Source: Paracidovorax wautersii (GTDB lineage Bacteria > Pseudomonadota > Gammaproteobacteria > Burkholderiales > Burkholderiaceae_C). From it: a DNA stretch of 64,000 nt. Location: assembly GCF_900113035.1 (NCBI RefSeq), contig NZ_FONX01000016.1:53623-117622 (forward strand), given 5' to 3'. Shown here one piece after another: positions 1-8,665 of this stretch. Every line of letters begins with the position of its first letter. The first letter of the stretch is position 1. Under the pieces are notes generated by a model. The model saw only the letters and a list, made by a program, of their open reading frames with translations. It was not told the DNA's origin and did no database searches. A program made the position numbers and the translations under genes.

Positions 1-704
1 TACGGGATCTCCAGGCGCATCCAGTGCACGCCCGTGCTGCCCCATTCGGTCCAGTCGAAGTTCACGCCGCGCTGGCCCACCTTCTCGAAGACGAAGCCGT
101 CATCGGTCTCGCGCACCTGGAAGGTGGCCTTGCTGTCGCCCTCGGCCATGGAGTGCGACTGCTTGTGCAGGAACGTGCCGTGCATGGGGTCCATGACGTT
201 GTCCAGCGCGTAGCGGTAGTCGCTGCGCCATTCGGCGTAGCAGAGGAAGTTGGAATAGTCGGGCGAGGTGAGCTCTTCGGGCAGCCTGAACTCGGGCGCC
301 TCATCCACGGACTTGTCGCTGTTGTAGAGAAAGATGGCGCCATGCGCCTCGCGCACATGGAAGGCCAGCGCCGCGCGCGAGCCTTCGAGCTTGCAGCCGG
401 GGCTGCCGGGCACCTTGGTCACCGTGCCGTCGCAGCGCACTTCCACGCCGTGGTAGGGGCAGGCCAGGCGGTCGCCCAGCACCACGCCCTGCGACAGCGG
501 CGCGCCGCGGTGCGGGCAATGGTCTTCCAGCGCGTGGACCTGGCCCGCGGCATCGCGCCACAGGGCGATCTTGCGGCCGAAGCGGCGCAGCGAAACGGGC
601 TGGGTCTTCACGAAGTCCGAGGGGCAGACCGCGTACCAGAGGTTCTTCAGGCCTTTGTTGAGCAGGCTGTCCACCGGGTCGATGGTGATGGTTTGTACGT
701 TCAT
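1..704 (-). CDS. Rieske [2Fe-2S] aromatic oxygenase, alpha subunit (partial, C-terminus beyond window)
   Basis: This gene encodes the N-terminal ~234 residues of a ring-hydroxylating or O-demethylating Rieske non-haem iron oxygenase. The Rieske cluster ligands are visible as CPH followed by CPYH about 16 residues later (residues ~55-80). The mononuclear iron motif DNVMDPMHGTFLH follows, of the kind seen in vanillate demethylase and phthalate dioxygenase relatives. The ATG at 704 is preceded by GGAGAG at good spacing. It is the last visible gene of the nine-gene minus-strand operon that begins at 8650. No ferredoxin or reductase partner is visible, so the electron donor may lie beyond the window edge. 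The substrate is unknown; a methoxylated or hydroxylated aromatic acid is an inference from family and neighbours. Confidence 0.88.
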   Translation of the reverse strand, partial: MNVQTITIDPVDSLLNKGLKNLWYAVCPSDFVKTQPVSLRRFGRKIALWRDAAGQVHALEDHCPHRGAPLSQGVVLGDRLACPYHGVEVRCDGTVTKVPGSPGCKLEGSRAALAFHVREAHGAIFLYNSDKSVDEAPEFRLPEELTSPDYSNFLCYAEWRSDYRYALDNVMDPMHGTFLHKQSHSMAEGDSKATFQVRETDDGFVFEKVGQRGVNFDWTEWGSTGVHWMRLEIP

Positions 705-728
705 GGGGCTCTCCAGTCCTGCTCGGTA

Positions 729-950
729 TCAATGGCCCAGCCGCGCCATCAGCGCCTGGAAGCTGTCTTCGGTCCAGGCCTCGCCGTTCTCGCCGGCGGG
801 GCCGCTGCGGTTGAGGTGGGCCACCAGCTCGGGCAGGGTCTGCACGCCGGCGCCGAAGGCGCGCTCGATGGCGTCGCCCAGCAGGTCTTCCATCAGGGTG
901 GGTGCACGTTCGCGCGCCTGGTGGGGCTCGAGATAGCGATCAGCAGCCAT
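729..950 (-). CDS. 73-residue protein paired with the Rieske oxygenase
   Basis: This small acidic protein of 73 residues has no signal peptide and is predicted mostly helical. The ATG at 950 has a clear GGAA ribosome site, and the stop lies 24 nt before the oxygenase start, so the two are probably translated from one message. From memory, short proteins annotated as recombinase-like helix domain proteins often sit beside Rieske oxygenases, and this one resembles them. Its role is unknown. A structural or assembly partner of the oxygenase is possible, but the sequence does not prove it. Confidence 0.7.
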   Translation of the reverse strand: MAADRYLEPHQARERAPTLMEDLLGDAIERAFGAGVQTLPELVAHLNRSGPAGENGEAWTEDSFQALMARLGH

Positions 951-983
951 GGTTCTTTCCTTCGAAAACGGTCTTGTGGGGGA

Positions 984-1961
984 TCAGTCGGCGCGGATGT
1001 CGAGATCCTTGATGAGCTTGCCGAAGCGGTTGAAATCGGCGGCGTTGGTCTTTTCCAGGCGCGCGGGCTCGCCGCCCGCGGGCAGCGCGCCGAAGGTGGC
1101 CATCCTGGAAACCACGTCGGGCATCTTCAGGATCTCGTTGAGCTGGGTGTTGAGCAGCTTGGCGACCTCGGGCGGCATGCCCTTGGGGCCGAACAGGCCC
1201 TGCCATGCCGACACCTCCACGCCCTTGATGCCCTGTTCGGCGAGCGTGGGCACGTTGGGAGCCAGCGCGCTGCGCTGGCTGTCGGCCACGGCCAGGGCGG
1301 TGGCCTTGCTGCCGACGTAGGGCGCGATCGGTCCCCAGGTCATGAAGGTCACGGGCACATGGCCGCCGATCAGGTCGGTGACGGCCGGCGCCACGCCCCG
1401 GTAGGGGATGTGCGCGATGCGCGTGCCGGCGGCGCGGTTGAACATCTCGCCCAGGATGTGCATGGGCGAGCCGCTGCCGGGGCTGGCATAGGTCAGGCCG
1501 TCGCCCTTGCCCTGCGCGATCAGCGTCTTCATGTCCTTGATGCCCGAAGCCTGGCTGACGGCCACGAACATCGGCTGGACGCTGGTCTGCACGATGGGCG
1601 TGAAGCCGTTCAGCACGTCGTAGCTGCTGCCCGACGCGGTCTTGAGCACGAACTGCGCGATGGCGAAGGTATTGGGCGCCAGCAGCAGCGTGTAGCCGTC
1701 CGGCGCGGCCTTGGCCACGTGGGCGGTGCCGATGGTGCCGCTGGCACCGGGGCGGTTGTCCACCAGCACCGGCTGGCCCAGCCGCGTGGACAGCTTCTCG
1801 GCAAACAGGCGCGCCATGGCGTCGGTATCGCCACCGGCCGGATAGGCCACGACGATGGTGATGGGCTTGGCCGGATAGGCCTGCGCCATGGCGCTGCCGG
1901 CCATGGAGGCTGCAGCCAGAGATGCAGCGGCAAGAAAAACCTGACGACGTGTCTTGTTCAT
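984..1961 (-). CDS. Bug/TctC-family periplasmic solute-binding receptor
   Basis: This 325-residue protein has a cleavable signal peptide ending near AMA-QA (residues ~1-27). The Bug-family core follows: YPAKPITIVVAYPAGG, the VDNRPGASGTIG segment that lines the ligand pocket, and YASPGSGSPMH. Such receptors bind carboxylic acids, often aromatic or dicarboxylic, in the periplasm. They may deliver to a TctAB-type permease, but none is encoded here. Its position between ring-cleavage and oxygenase genes suggests it senses or takes up the substrate or an intermediate of this operon. The ribosome site before the ATG at 1961 is weak. It is the first of four family members in the window. Confidence 0.92.
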   Translation of the reverse strand: MNKTRRQVFLAAASLAAASMAGSAMAQAYPAKPITIVVAYPAGGDTDAMARLFAEKLSTRLGQPVLVDNRPGASGTIGTAHVAKAAPDGYTLLLAPNTFAIAQFVLKTASGSSYDVLNGFTPIVQTSVQPMFVAVSQASGIKDMKTLIAQGKGDGLTYASPGSGSPMHILGEMFNRAAGTRIAHIPYRGVAPAVTDLIGGHVPVTFMTWGPIAPYVGSKATALAVADSQRSALAPNVPTLAEQGIKGVEVSAWQGLFGPKGMPPEVAKLLNTQLNEILKMPDVVSRMATFGALPAGGEPARLEKTNAADFNRFGKLIKDLDIRAD

Positions 1962-2021
1962 GGTGGGGCCGTGGGAGTGGTGGTGGAGGAATGGGGGGCT
2001 TCGCGCGCGGCTTGGCCGGGG

Positions 2022-2996
2022 TCAGTGCCGCTTGTCGGTGAGGAACTTGCCGTCGCTGGAACCCACGCCCTTCTGGCGCCGGGTATTGCCATCGATGCCG
2101 CCATCGATGGCCCATTCGGCGAACACGGTGGGGCCGGGCTCGAACTCGCGCGGCTGCCAGTCGGCGGTGAGCTGGTCCTCGTCGGCGTAGTACTCGACCA
2201 GGGCGCCGGCCGGGCTCTTGAAGTACCAGAAGTAGGCCGAGGAGACGGGGTGGCGGCCCGGGCCGAGCTGGGTATCCCAGCCGCAGCGCGAGATGTGCAG
2301 GCCGCCGCCGAAGACCTCGTGGATGTCGCGCACCGTGAAGGCCACGTGGTTCAGGCCCGCGTCCCTGGCCGGGCGCTGCAGCAGGAAGAGGTCGTGGTGG
2401 CCGCCGTCAGGGGCGCAGCGCAGGAAGGCGCCGCGCTCGGGGTAGCGGTCCGAGGCCGCGAAGCCGAAGTGGTCCACGTAGAAGCGCTCGCAGGCCTGCA
2501 CGTCCTTGACGAAGAACACCACGTGGCCGACCTCGATGGGCTGGGCGCGCTCGTAGGCCGGGCTGGCCTGGTCGATGCGGTCCTTGCGGCTCCAGGTGTT
2601 GTAGGCCGCGCTGGCCACCTGCACCTCGCGCTTTCGCGTGACCTGGAAGCGGACCGAGAGGCCGTTGGGGTCGGTGCATCCGATGCGCGTTCCGTGGGTG
2701 CCATCGGTCCTCACGAAGCCCGGCAGCGCGGCGATGCGGTCCGCGTAGAGCGCCAGGTCCGCCTCGCTTTGCACGCCCCAGACCACCTCGCGCAGCGTGG
2801 GGCCGGCCTCGATGGCGGGCGGCAGCTCCGGGTGATCCGCGGTGGCGACGATCACGCGGCAGCCGTTGAGGGTCTCGAACACCAGCCGGTCGTCCGCCTC
2901 CTGCACCAGCGCCAGGCCCCAGTCCAGGAAGAAGCGGCGACAGGTCGGCAGGTCGTCCGCGCCGTAGGTGATCTCGTCTATGCCCAGTACGCTCAT
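2022..2996 (-). CDS. Two-domain VOC protein, type I extradiol dioxygenase-like
   Basis: This 324-residue protein is built from two vicinal-oxygen-chelate domains (residues ~1-120 and ~150-275). The C-terminal domain carries a 2-His-1-Glu set at H158 (GHVVFF), H217 (LNHVAF) and E268 (VEYYAD), matching the iron ligands of BphC/XylE-type extradiol ring-cleavage enzymes. It could therefore cleave a catechol made upstream in the pathway. An isomerase or hydrolase role within the superfamily cannot be excluded. The ATG at 2996 has an ideal AAGGAG site six bases upstream. The gene lies 11 nt downstream of the aldehyde dehydrogenase in the same operon. Confidence 0.88.
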   Translation of the reverse strand: MSVLGIDEITYGADDLPTCRRFFLDWGLALVQEADDRLVFETLNGCRVIVATADHPELPPAIEAGPTLREVVWGVQSEADLALYADRIAALPGFVRTDGTHGTRIGCTDPNGLSVRFQVTRKREVQVASAAYNTWSRKDRIDQASPAYERAQPIEVGHVVFFVKDVQACERFYVDHFGFAASDRYPERGAFLRCAPDGGHHDLFLLQRPARDAGLNHVAFTVRDIHEVFGGGLHISRCGWDTQLGPGRHPVSSAYFWYFKSPAGALVEYYADEDQLTADWQPREFEPGPTVFAEWAIDGGIDGNTRRQKGVGSSDGKFLTDKRH

Positions 2997-3007
2997 ATCC
3001 TGCTCCT

Positions 3008-4483
3008 TCAATTCGCCCAAGCGATCGGGCTTTCGTTCATGCCCCAGTACAGGCTCTTTTGCTCCATGTACTGCTGGATGCCCAGCCGTCCCTTCTCGCG
3101 GCCCAGGCCGCTGTCGCGCCAGCCGCCGAAGGGCGTGGAGATGGAGAACTGCTTGTAGGTGTTGATCCAGACCGTGCCGGCCTGCACCGCGCGGCCGATG
3201 CGCCAGGCGGCCTTGTAGTCGCGCGTCCAGATGCCGGCGGCCAGCGCATAGACGCTGTCGTTGGCCTGGGCGAGCAGGTCGTCCTCGCCGTCGAACGGCA
3301 TGGCCACGAGCACGGGGCCGAAGATTTCCTGCTGGCAGATCTGCCAGTCGTTCTTCACGCCGCCGAGGATGGTGGGGCGGTAGTAGTAGCCGCGCTCGAA
3401 CTGCGCGCCCTCGGGCCGGTGGCCGCCCGTGAGCAGCTGGCCGCCTTCGGACAGGCCCAGCGCCACATAGCCTTCGATGGATTCGCGGTGCTTCGCCGTG
3501 ATCAGCGGGCCCATCTGCGTGCGCTCGTCGGCCGGGTCGCCCACCCGCAGCGCAGCGGCCTTGGCCGTGAGGCGCTCCATGAACTCGGCGTAGAGGCTGC
3601 GGGCCACGAACAGGCGCGAGCCCGCGATGCACGACTCGCCCGAGGAGCTGAAGATGCCGTAGAGCACGCCGTTGACGGCATGGTCGAGATCGGCATCGGC
3701 CAGCACCATAGTGGCCGACTTGCCGCCCAGCTCCAGCGAGACCGGCATCATCTTGTCGGCCGCGATGCGGGCGATGTGCTTGCCCGTGGACGTGCCGCCC
3801 GTGAACGACACGCGCTTGACCAGCGGGTGCTGGGTGATGGCGTCGCCGATCACCGAGCCCCGGCCCGGCAGCACGCTGACCAGGCCCCTGGGCACGCCGG
3901 CCTCTTCGCAGATCCTGGCCAGCTCCAGCGCCAGCAGCGGCGTGGCCTCGGCGGGCTTGACGACCACGGCGTTGCCGGCCGCCAGCGCGGGGGCGAGCTT
4001 CTGCGCCTCGCTGGCGATGGGCGAGTTCCACGGCGTGATGGCCGCGACCACGCCCATGGGCTCGTACACGCTCATGGTCATGAAGTCGCCGCGCGAGGGC
4101 GTGATGGTCTCTTCCATGGTTTCGCAGGCGGCGGCGAAGAACTGGAAGGTGGCGGCGGCGCTGGCCACCAGCATGCGCGTTTCCTTGATGGGCTTGCCGT
4201 TGTCCAGGCGCTGCAGCTGGGCCAGCGGCTCGGCGCGCTCGCGGATCAGCTGGGCCACGCGGTGCAGCACGGCCGCGCGCTCGTGGGGCTTTTTCTGGGC
4301 CCAGCCGCTGGTGCGGAAGGCATGGTCGGCCTTCTCGATGGCCTCGTTCACATCCTCCAGGCTGGGCGCGCGCAGGCGGCCCACCACCTCGCCGGTGGCG
4401 GGGTAGAGGGTGGCCGATTCGCTGCCGCCGCCCAGGCGCCATTCGCCGGCGATGTTGATGGGGAGCAGTTCCAGGTTCGACAT
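3008..4483 (-). CDS. NAD(P)-dependent aldehyde dehydrogenase
   Basis: This is a 491-residue ALDH-superfamily enzyme of normal length. The active-site residues are N153 (PWNSP), E251 (ELGGK) and catalytic C285 (GESCIAGSR), and the cofactor loop is FTGGTSTGK (residues 227-235). It oxidises an aldehyde to the acid in the cytoplasm. As the gene immediately after the TPP-dependent enzyme, it most simply oxidises the aldehyde that enzyme would release by decarboxylating a 2-oxo acid. The ATG at 4483 is supported by GAGAGG six bases before it; a longer open frame upstream is antisense noise overlapping the neighbouring gene. Confidence 0.95.
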   Translation of the reverse strand: MSNLELLPINIAGEWRLGGGSESATLYPATGEVVGRLRAPSLEDVNEAIEKADHAFRTSGWAQKKPHERAAVLHRVAQLIRERAEPLAQLQRLDNGKPIKETRMLVASAAATFQFFAAACETMEETITPSRGDFMTMSVYEPMGVVAAITPWNSPIASEAQKLAPALAAGNAVVVKPAEATPLLALELARICEEAGVPRGLVSVLPGRGSVIGDAITQHPLVKRVSFTGGTSTGKHIARIAADKMMPVSLELGGKSATMVLADADLDHAVNGVLYGIFSSSGESCIAGSRLFVARSLYAEFMERLTAKAAALRVGDPADERTQMGPLITAKHRESIEGYVALGLSEGGQLLTGGHRPEGAQFERGYYYRPTILGGVKNDWQICQQEIFGPVLVAMPFDGEDDLLAQANDSVYALAAGIWTRDYKAAWRIGRAVQAGTVWINTYKQFSISTPFGGWRDSGLGREKGRLGIQQYMEQKSLYWGMNESPIAWAN

Positions 4484-4518
4484 GGGGAGCCTCTCTCGTT
4501 CTTGCAGATGCGGCGGCC

Positions 4519-6213
4519 TCACGCGGCCTTGGCGGTGGCCGGGATCTGGTCCAGCTTGTTCACGGGCGGGCCCGAGAACGTGGCCTTGAAGCTGCCGATG
4601 GCGCGCATGTCGATTTCCAGCAGGAACGGGCCCTTCTGGTTCCAGGCGCCCTGCAGCACGGCGGGCAGCTCTTGGAGGTTCTGCACGCGGGCATGCGGCA
4701 GATGCAGGGAGGCGCACAGCTGCGCGTAGTCGGGCGTGTGCAGCTCCACGTAGCAGCGGCGGCCGCCGTAGGAGGCGTCCTGGATGTTCTGGATCACGCC
4801 GTAGCGCTGGTCGTTCATCAGCACGATCAGGGTGTCGCACTGCTCCTGCACCAGCGTGGCCAGCTCGCCCAGGTTCAGGATGAAGCCGCCATCACCCGCC
4901 AGGGCCAGCGTCTTGCGGCCCGAATCGGTCACCGCCGCGCCCACGGCCGCACCGATGGCCATGGGCATGCCCATGCCGATGCCGCCGCCCGTGGCGTGCA
5001 CGCCCGCGTTGGGCGCGAAGAAGCGCAGCTCGCGGTTGCCCCAGGTGCTGTTGGAGACGGTCACGTCGCGCACCCAGTTGAAGTGGCGGCCGGCCACCTG
5101 CTGCAGCTGCTGCACCAATGCGCTGTACGGGCCCAGGCCGTCGCGCATGGTGGCCACGGCCTCGTCGTGCACCTGGCGCAGGTCGGCCAGCAGTTCGGGA
5201 TCGGCCCGGTAGCCGCGCGCCTCCAGCCGGTCGGCCAGGCCCGTGAGGGCCAGGGCCGAGTCGCCGCAGACGAAGCCGTCGTCGGCATAGCAGCGGCCCT
5301 GCTGGGCGGCGTCCACGTCGATGCGCAGCAGCGGGCGCGGCAGCTTCAGCTCGTACTTCAGCGTTTCGTTGCTGCGCAGGCGCGTGCCCACGGCCAGCAT
5401 GGCGTCGCAGCGCTGGTAGAAGGCCTCGACGGGCTTCTGGATGTTGTAGGCGCCCAGGGAGGCGGGGTCGTCCTCGGCCACGATGCCGCGGCCCTGGCCG
5501 GTGCTGACGATGCCGAAGCCCAGCGCCTTCAGGCGCTGCACGGCCGCGACGGCATGGCGGGCGCCGCCGCCCAGCCACAGCAGCGGGCGCCTGGCCTTGG
5601 CCAGCGTGTCGGCCAGCGCGTCCAGCGAGGCCTCGCTGGGCGCCAGCACGGCCACCGGCAGCGGCGACAGGTCCGCCGGCATGTCGATCACGGCCTGCTG
5701 GATGTCGATGGGGATCTCCACGCTCACCGGGCCGGTGGGCGCGGTCATCGCGGCCTGCACGGCGGCCTTGAGGGTGGACAGGCAGGTCTCGGCGCTGCGC
5801 ACGCGGAACGCGGCCTTGGACACGGCGCCCAGCATGGTCAGCTGGTCGGGCGCCTCGTGGATGTACGACAGCTTCTGGTCCAGGTACTGCGTCTCGATCT
5901 GGCCGGTGATGTGCAGCAGCGGCGTGCCGGCCGTATAGGCTTCCACCAGGCTGCCGGCGATGTTGCCCGCGGCCGGGCCGGTGCTGGTGATGCACACGCC
6001 CAGGCTGGAGGTGGAGCGCGCGCAGGCGTCGGCCATGTTGCCGGCGCCGGCCTCGCCGCGCGCCATGACGAAGCGGACGTTGCCCCGTGCATGCATCGCG
6101 TCGAGGATGGGCATGTTGTGGATGGAGATCACCCCGAATGCCGCCTTGACGCCGCAATGCTCGAGAAACTCGGCGATGACGGCGCCGACGGTGATTTTTT
6201 GGGGACTAGGCAT
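4519..6213 (-). CDS. Thiamine-pyrophosphate enzyme, acetolactate synthase/decarboxylase-like
   Basis: This 564-residue protein has the three-domain layout of ALS, benzoylformate decarboxylase and oxalyl-CoA decarboxylase. The cofactor-activating glutamate is E54 in ARGEAGAGN. The TPP-binding GDGGF motif with a downstream ND lies around residues 440-475. A 2-oxo acid decarboxylase or carboligase role is likely. Biosynthetic acetolactate synthase is unlikely because no small subunit is adjacent and the neighbours are catabolic. The chosen ATG at 6213 overlaps the stop of the preceding SDR by 8 nt and has GGAGG upstream; an ATG 24 nt earlier is possible. Confidence 0.9.
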   Translation of the reverse strand: MPSPQKITVGAVIAEFLEHCGVKAAFGVISIHNMPILDAMHARGNVRFVMARGEAGAGNMADACARSTSSLGVCITSTGPAAGNIAGSLVEAYTAGTPLLHITGQIETQYLDQKLSYIHEAPDQLTMLGAVSKAAFRVRSAETCLSTLKAAVQAAMTAPTGPVSVEIPIDIQQAVIDMPADLSPLPVAVLAPSEASLDALADTLAKARRPLLWLGGGARHAVAAVQRLKALGFGIVSTGQGRGIVAEDDPASLGAYNIQKPVEAFYQRCDAMLAVGTRLRSNETLKYELKLPRPLLRIDVDAAQQGRCYADDGFVCGDSALALTGLADRLEARGYRADPELLADLRQVHDEAVATMRDGLGPYSALVQQLQQVAGRHFNWVRDVTVSNSTWGNRELRFFAPNAGVHATGGGIGMGMPMAIGAAVGAAVTDSGRKTLALAGDGGFILNLGELATLVQEQCDTLIVLMNDQRYGVIQNIQDASYGGRRCYVELHTPDYAQLCASLHLPHARVQNLQELPAVLQGAWNQKGPFLLEIDMRAIGSFKATFSGPPVNKLDQIPATAKAA

Positions 6214-7012
6214 GGCGGGAAAGGCCTCCGGAAACATCGATGTGGCTGCCCGTGGTGTAGGAAGACAGGGGCGTGGCGAGATAGAAGATGGCGCGCGCGG
6301 CCTCGTCGGGCGTGCCCAGGCGGCCGAGCGGAATGGATTTCTTGCGGGCGAGATCGGCGCTCCACTGCGCCCAGTCCTGGCCGCGGTCCTCGCGCGCCTC
6401 GAAGCGGCGGCGCCACTGGCCGGACTCGATCAGGCCGACCAGGATGCCGTTCACGCGCACGCCCTTGGGCGCGAACTCGGTGGCCATGGAGCGCACCAGG
6501 TTCTTGAGGCCGGCCCGCGCGGCCGAGGTGGCGACCATGTGCGGCTCGGGCTGGGACGCCAGCAGCGAGTTCACGCAGACGATGGCGGCCCCTTCGCCCC
6601 GTTCGAGCTGGGGCAGGAAGGCGCGGGTGGGGTGCAGCACCGAGAAGAACTTCAGGTGCAGCTCCTCGGTCCAGGCGTCGTCGGTGGTGCTCTCGAAGGT
6701 GGAGACGCGGCCCTGCCCTGCGTTGTTGACGAGGATGGTGGCCGGGCCCAGCGCGGCCTCGCTGTCCTGGGCGAACTGCTGCACCTGGGCCGCATCCAGC
6801 ACGTCGCAGGCCTGGGCGAAGAGGCGGCGCTCGCGCGCCTGCGGATGGCGCTGCAGCAGGTGCTGCACGGCCTGCTCCAGGCGTTCGGGGTTGCGGCCGC
6901 ACAGGGCCACGCGCGCACCCTGGGCCAGCAGCAGGTCCACGGTGGCCAGGCCGATGCCCGAGGAGCCGCCGGTCACGACGGCCGTCGTGTTGCCGAGTCT
7001 GAAATCAAGCAT
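6206..7012 (-). CDS. SDR-family protein with replaced catalytic Tyr/Lys
   Basis: This 268-residue Rossmann protein has the TGGSSGIG cofactor loop (residues 14-21) and NNAG (96-99). The catalytic serine is S149, but the positions that should hold the YxxxK pair are T162 and R166 (ATSAARAG). It therefore lacks the normal proton donor and may bind a nucleotide without ordinary ketoreductase chemistry, or use another residue. From memory, related proteins share this TSAARAG segment, so it may define a subfamily and not decay. The ATG at 7012 has AGGAGG before it and overlaps the IclR stop by 8 nt, indicating translational coupling. Confidence 0.9.
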   Translation of the reverse strand: MLDFRLGNTTAVVTGGSSGIGLATVDLLLAQGARVALCGRNPERLEQAVQHLLQRHPQARERRLFAQACDVLDAAQVQQFAQDSEAALGPATILVNNAGQGRVSTFESTTDDAWTEELHLKFFSVLHPTRAFLPQLERGEGAAIVCVNSLLASQPEPHMVATSAARAGLKNLVRSMATEFAPKGVRVNGILVGLIESGQWRRRFEAREDRGQDWAQWSADLARKKSIPLGRLGTPDEAARAIFYLATPLSSYTTGSHIDVSGGLSRHA

Positions 7013-7862
7013 GGCCGCCTCCTGCGCGCCGCGCGTCGATGGACAGGACTTCCGCGCCGTCCTGCGGCCGGTAGTTGAGCTGGGCAGAGAGCTCGTCGGC
7101 CGCGGCACGCACGCGCGGCACCAGCTGCGCCTGGTGTTCGGGGTCGATGCGGGCCGAGGCCAGGGTGACCCCCAGCGCGGCGATGACGCGGCCGCTGTGG
7201 TCGCGCACGGGCGCGGCGATGGTGGAGATCGAGCTTTCGTAGAAGCCCGAGCCGGCCACGTAGCCGAGCTCGCGGTCGGCCTGGACCAGGTCGAACAGTT
7301 CCAGCACGGTCCGGGGCGTCTTGGGCGAATAGCTTTCCAGGTGCGCTTCCGGATAGAGCGCACGCAGCTCGGGCATCGGCAGGTCGGCCAGCAGCAGGCG
7401 GCCGAGCAGCGTGGCGTGGGCCGGCAGGCGCGTGCCCACGCGCACCGAGCTGGTCAGCGGGGTGGGCGGCGTGACCTTGGCCACATAGACCACGGAGCGG
7501 CCGTCGCGCACCACGATGTTGCAGGGCACGCGGATCTCGGCGCACAGCCGTTCGATCACGGGCTGGCCCAGTTCGGTCAGATCCATGGAGGACATGAATT
7601 CGAAGCCCAGGCGGAGCACCGCCAGGCCCAGCCGGTAGTCGGTTCCGCCATCGGCGCGCTGCAGGAAGCCCAGGGTTTCCAGGGTGTTGAGCATGCGGAA
7701 CACCGTGGCGCGGGGCAGCTTCAGGCGGCGGGCCAGCTCGGGCGCGCCCAGCGTGGCGTTGTCGCGGCCGAATTCCTGCAGCAGGCGCAGGCCGCGCTCC
7801 AGCGCGGGCACCATGTACTTGTCGGAGCCGCCGTCGGCGGGAGCGTTGTCGTTGTCACTCAT
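7005..7862 (-). CDS. IclR-family transcriptional regulator
   Basis: This 285-residue protein has an N-terminal winged helix-turn-helix (residues ~18-80, including PELARRLKLPRATVFRMLNTLE). A C-terminal IclR effector domain follows (~95-270, with SISTIAAPVRD). IclR proteins commonly control aromatic-acid catabolic operons, binding a pathway intermediate. The gene lies inside the operon it probably controls, second after the SDR at 7874-8650. The palindromes at 8666-8698 upstream of that SDR are candidate sites. It is clearly related to the IclR protein at 11771-12577, sharing the VPALERGLRLL start, RATVFRMLNTLE-type helix and RVGTRLPAHAT segment. Confidence 0.94.
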   Translation of the reverse strand: MSDNDNAPADGGSDKYMVPALERGLRLLQEFGRDNATLGAPELARRLKLPRATVFRMLNTLETLGFLQRADGGTDYRLGLAVLRLGFEFMSSMDLTELGQPVIERLCAEIRVPCNIVVRDGRSVVYVAKVTPPTPLTSSVRVGTRLPAHATLLGRLLLADLPMPELRALYPEAHLESYSPKTPRTVLELFDLVQADRELGYVAGSGFYESSISTIAAPVRDHSGRVIAALGVTLASARIDPEHQAQLVPRVRAAADELSAQLNYRPQDGAEVLSIDARRAGGGHA

Positions 7863-7873
7863 GGCGGTGGCCC

Positions 7874-8650
7874 TCAGTTCATGACGAAGCCGCCGTTGAC
7901 GGGCAGCACCTGGCCCGTCACGAAGCGCGCGCCGTCGGACAGCAGGTACGACACGGCGCCCGAGACGTCTTCGGGGCGCTGCTCGCGCTGCAGCGCGCGC
8001 TGGTCGATGTAGAGACGGTGGCGGTGCTCGGGCACGTATTCGGTGGCCTCCACCAGCACCAGGCCCGGCGCCACGGCGTTGACGGTGACGTTGTCGGCAC
8101 CCATCTCGCGCGCCAGGGAATGGGTCATGGCCATCACGGCGCCCTTGCTGGCCACATAGGCCATGAGGTTGGGAGCGCCCCACAGCGCGGTGTCCGACGC
8201 CAGGTTGACCACGGCGCCGCGGCCGCTTTCACGCAGTGCGGCGCGGCAGGCGCGCGTCATGAGCCAGACGCCGCGCACGTTGACGTTCATCACCTGGTCC
8301 CATTTTTCGAGCGTGATGTCGTCCATGCCCTTGCCGCCCGAGTCGGTGACGGCGGCGTTGTTGACCAGGCCGTCCAGGCCGCCCAGCAACTGCACCGCCT
8401 GTTGCGCGCACTGCGCGATGGAGTCGGGGTGGCTGGCATCGAAGCGCACGCCATGGGCCTGCAGGCCCTTGCCGCGCAGTTGCTCCACGGCCTGGACCAG
8501 CAGCTCTTCGCGCAGGTCGGCGAGCACGACCTGCGCACCCTGGGTGCACAGCGCCTGGGCGAAGGCGAAGCCGAGGCCGCGGGCGGCACCGGTCACGAGA
8601 ATCCGGCGCCCGGCCAGCTGGCCCGTGAAATGCATGGCTTGTGTGGTCAT
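7874..8650 (-). CDS. SDR-family NAD(P)-dependent oxidoreductase
   Basis: This 258-residue classical short-chain dehydrogenase has the TGAARGLG cofactor loop (20-27), NNAA (97-100), S152 and the catalytic pair Y165/K169 (YVASK). It is a cytoplasmic 3-oxoacyl/alcohol-type dehydrogenase; the substrate is unknown. It is the first gene of the minus-strand operon, 11 nt upstream of the IclR gene, and has AAAGGG before the ATG at 8650. An internal ATG at 8635 is also possible. Unlike the SDR at 6206-7012 it keeps all catalytic residues, so the two are not redundant copies. Confidence 0.93.
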   Translation of the reverse strand: MTTQAMHFTGQLAGRRILVTGAARGLGFAFAQALCTQGAQVVLADLREELLVQAVEQLRGKGLQAHGVRFDASHPDSIAQCAQQAVQLLGGLDGLVNNAAVTDSGGKGMDDITLEKWDQVMNVNVRGVWLMTRACRAALRESGRGAVVNLASDTALWGAPNLMAYVASKGAVMAMTHSLAREMGADNVTVNAVAPGLVLVEATEYVPEHRHRLYIDQRALQREQRPEDVSGAVSYLLSDGARFVTGQVLPVNGGFVMN

Positions 8651-8665
8651 CTCGCCCTTTCTTGT

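Noticed and set aside
24..3158. Very long plus-strand open frame opposite the Rieske-VOC genes
   Set aside because: High-GC antisense artefact: the opposite strand carries recognisable enzymes throughout, and the frame has no domain or ribosome site.
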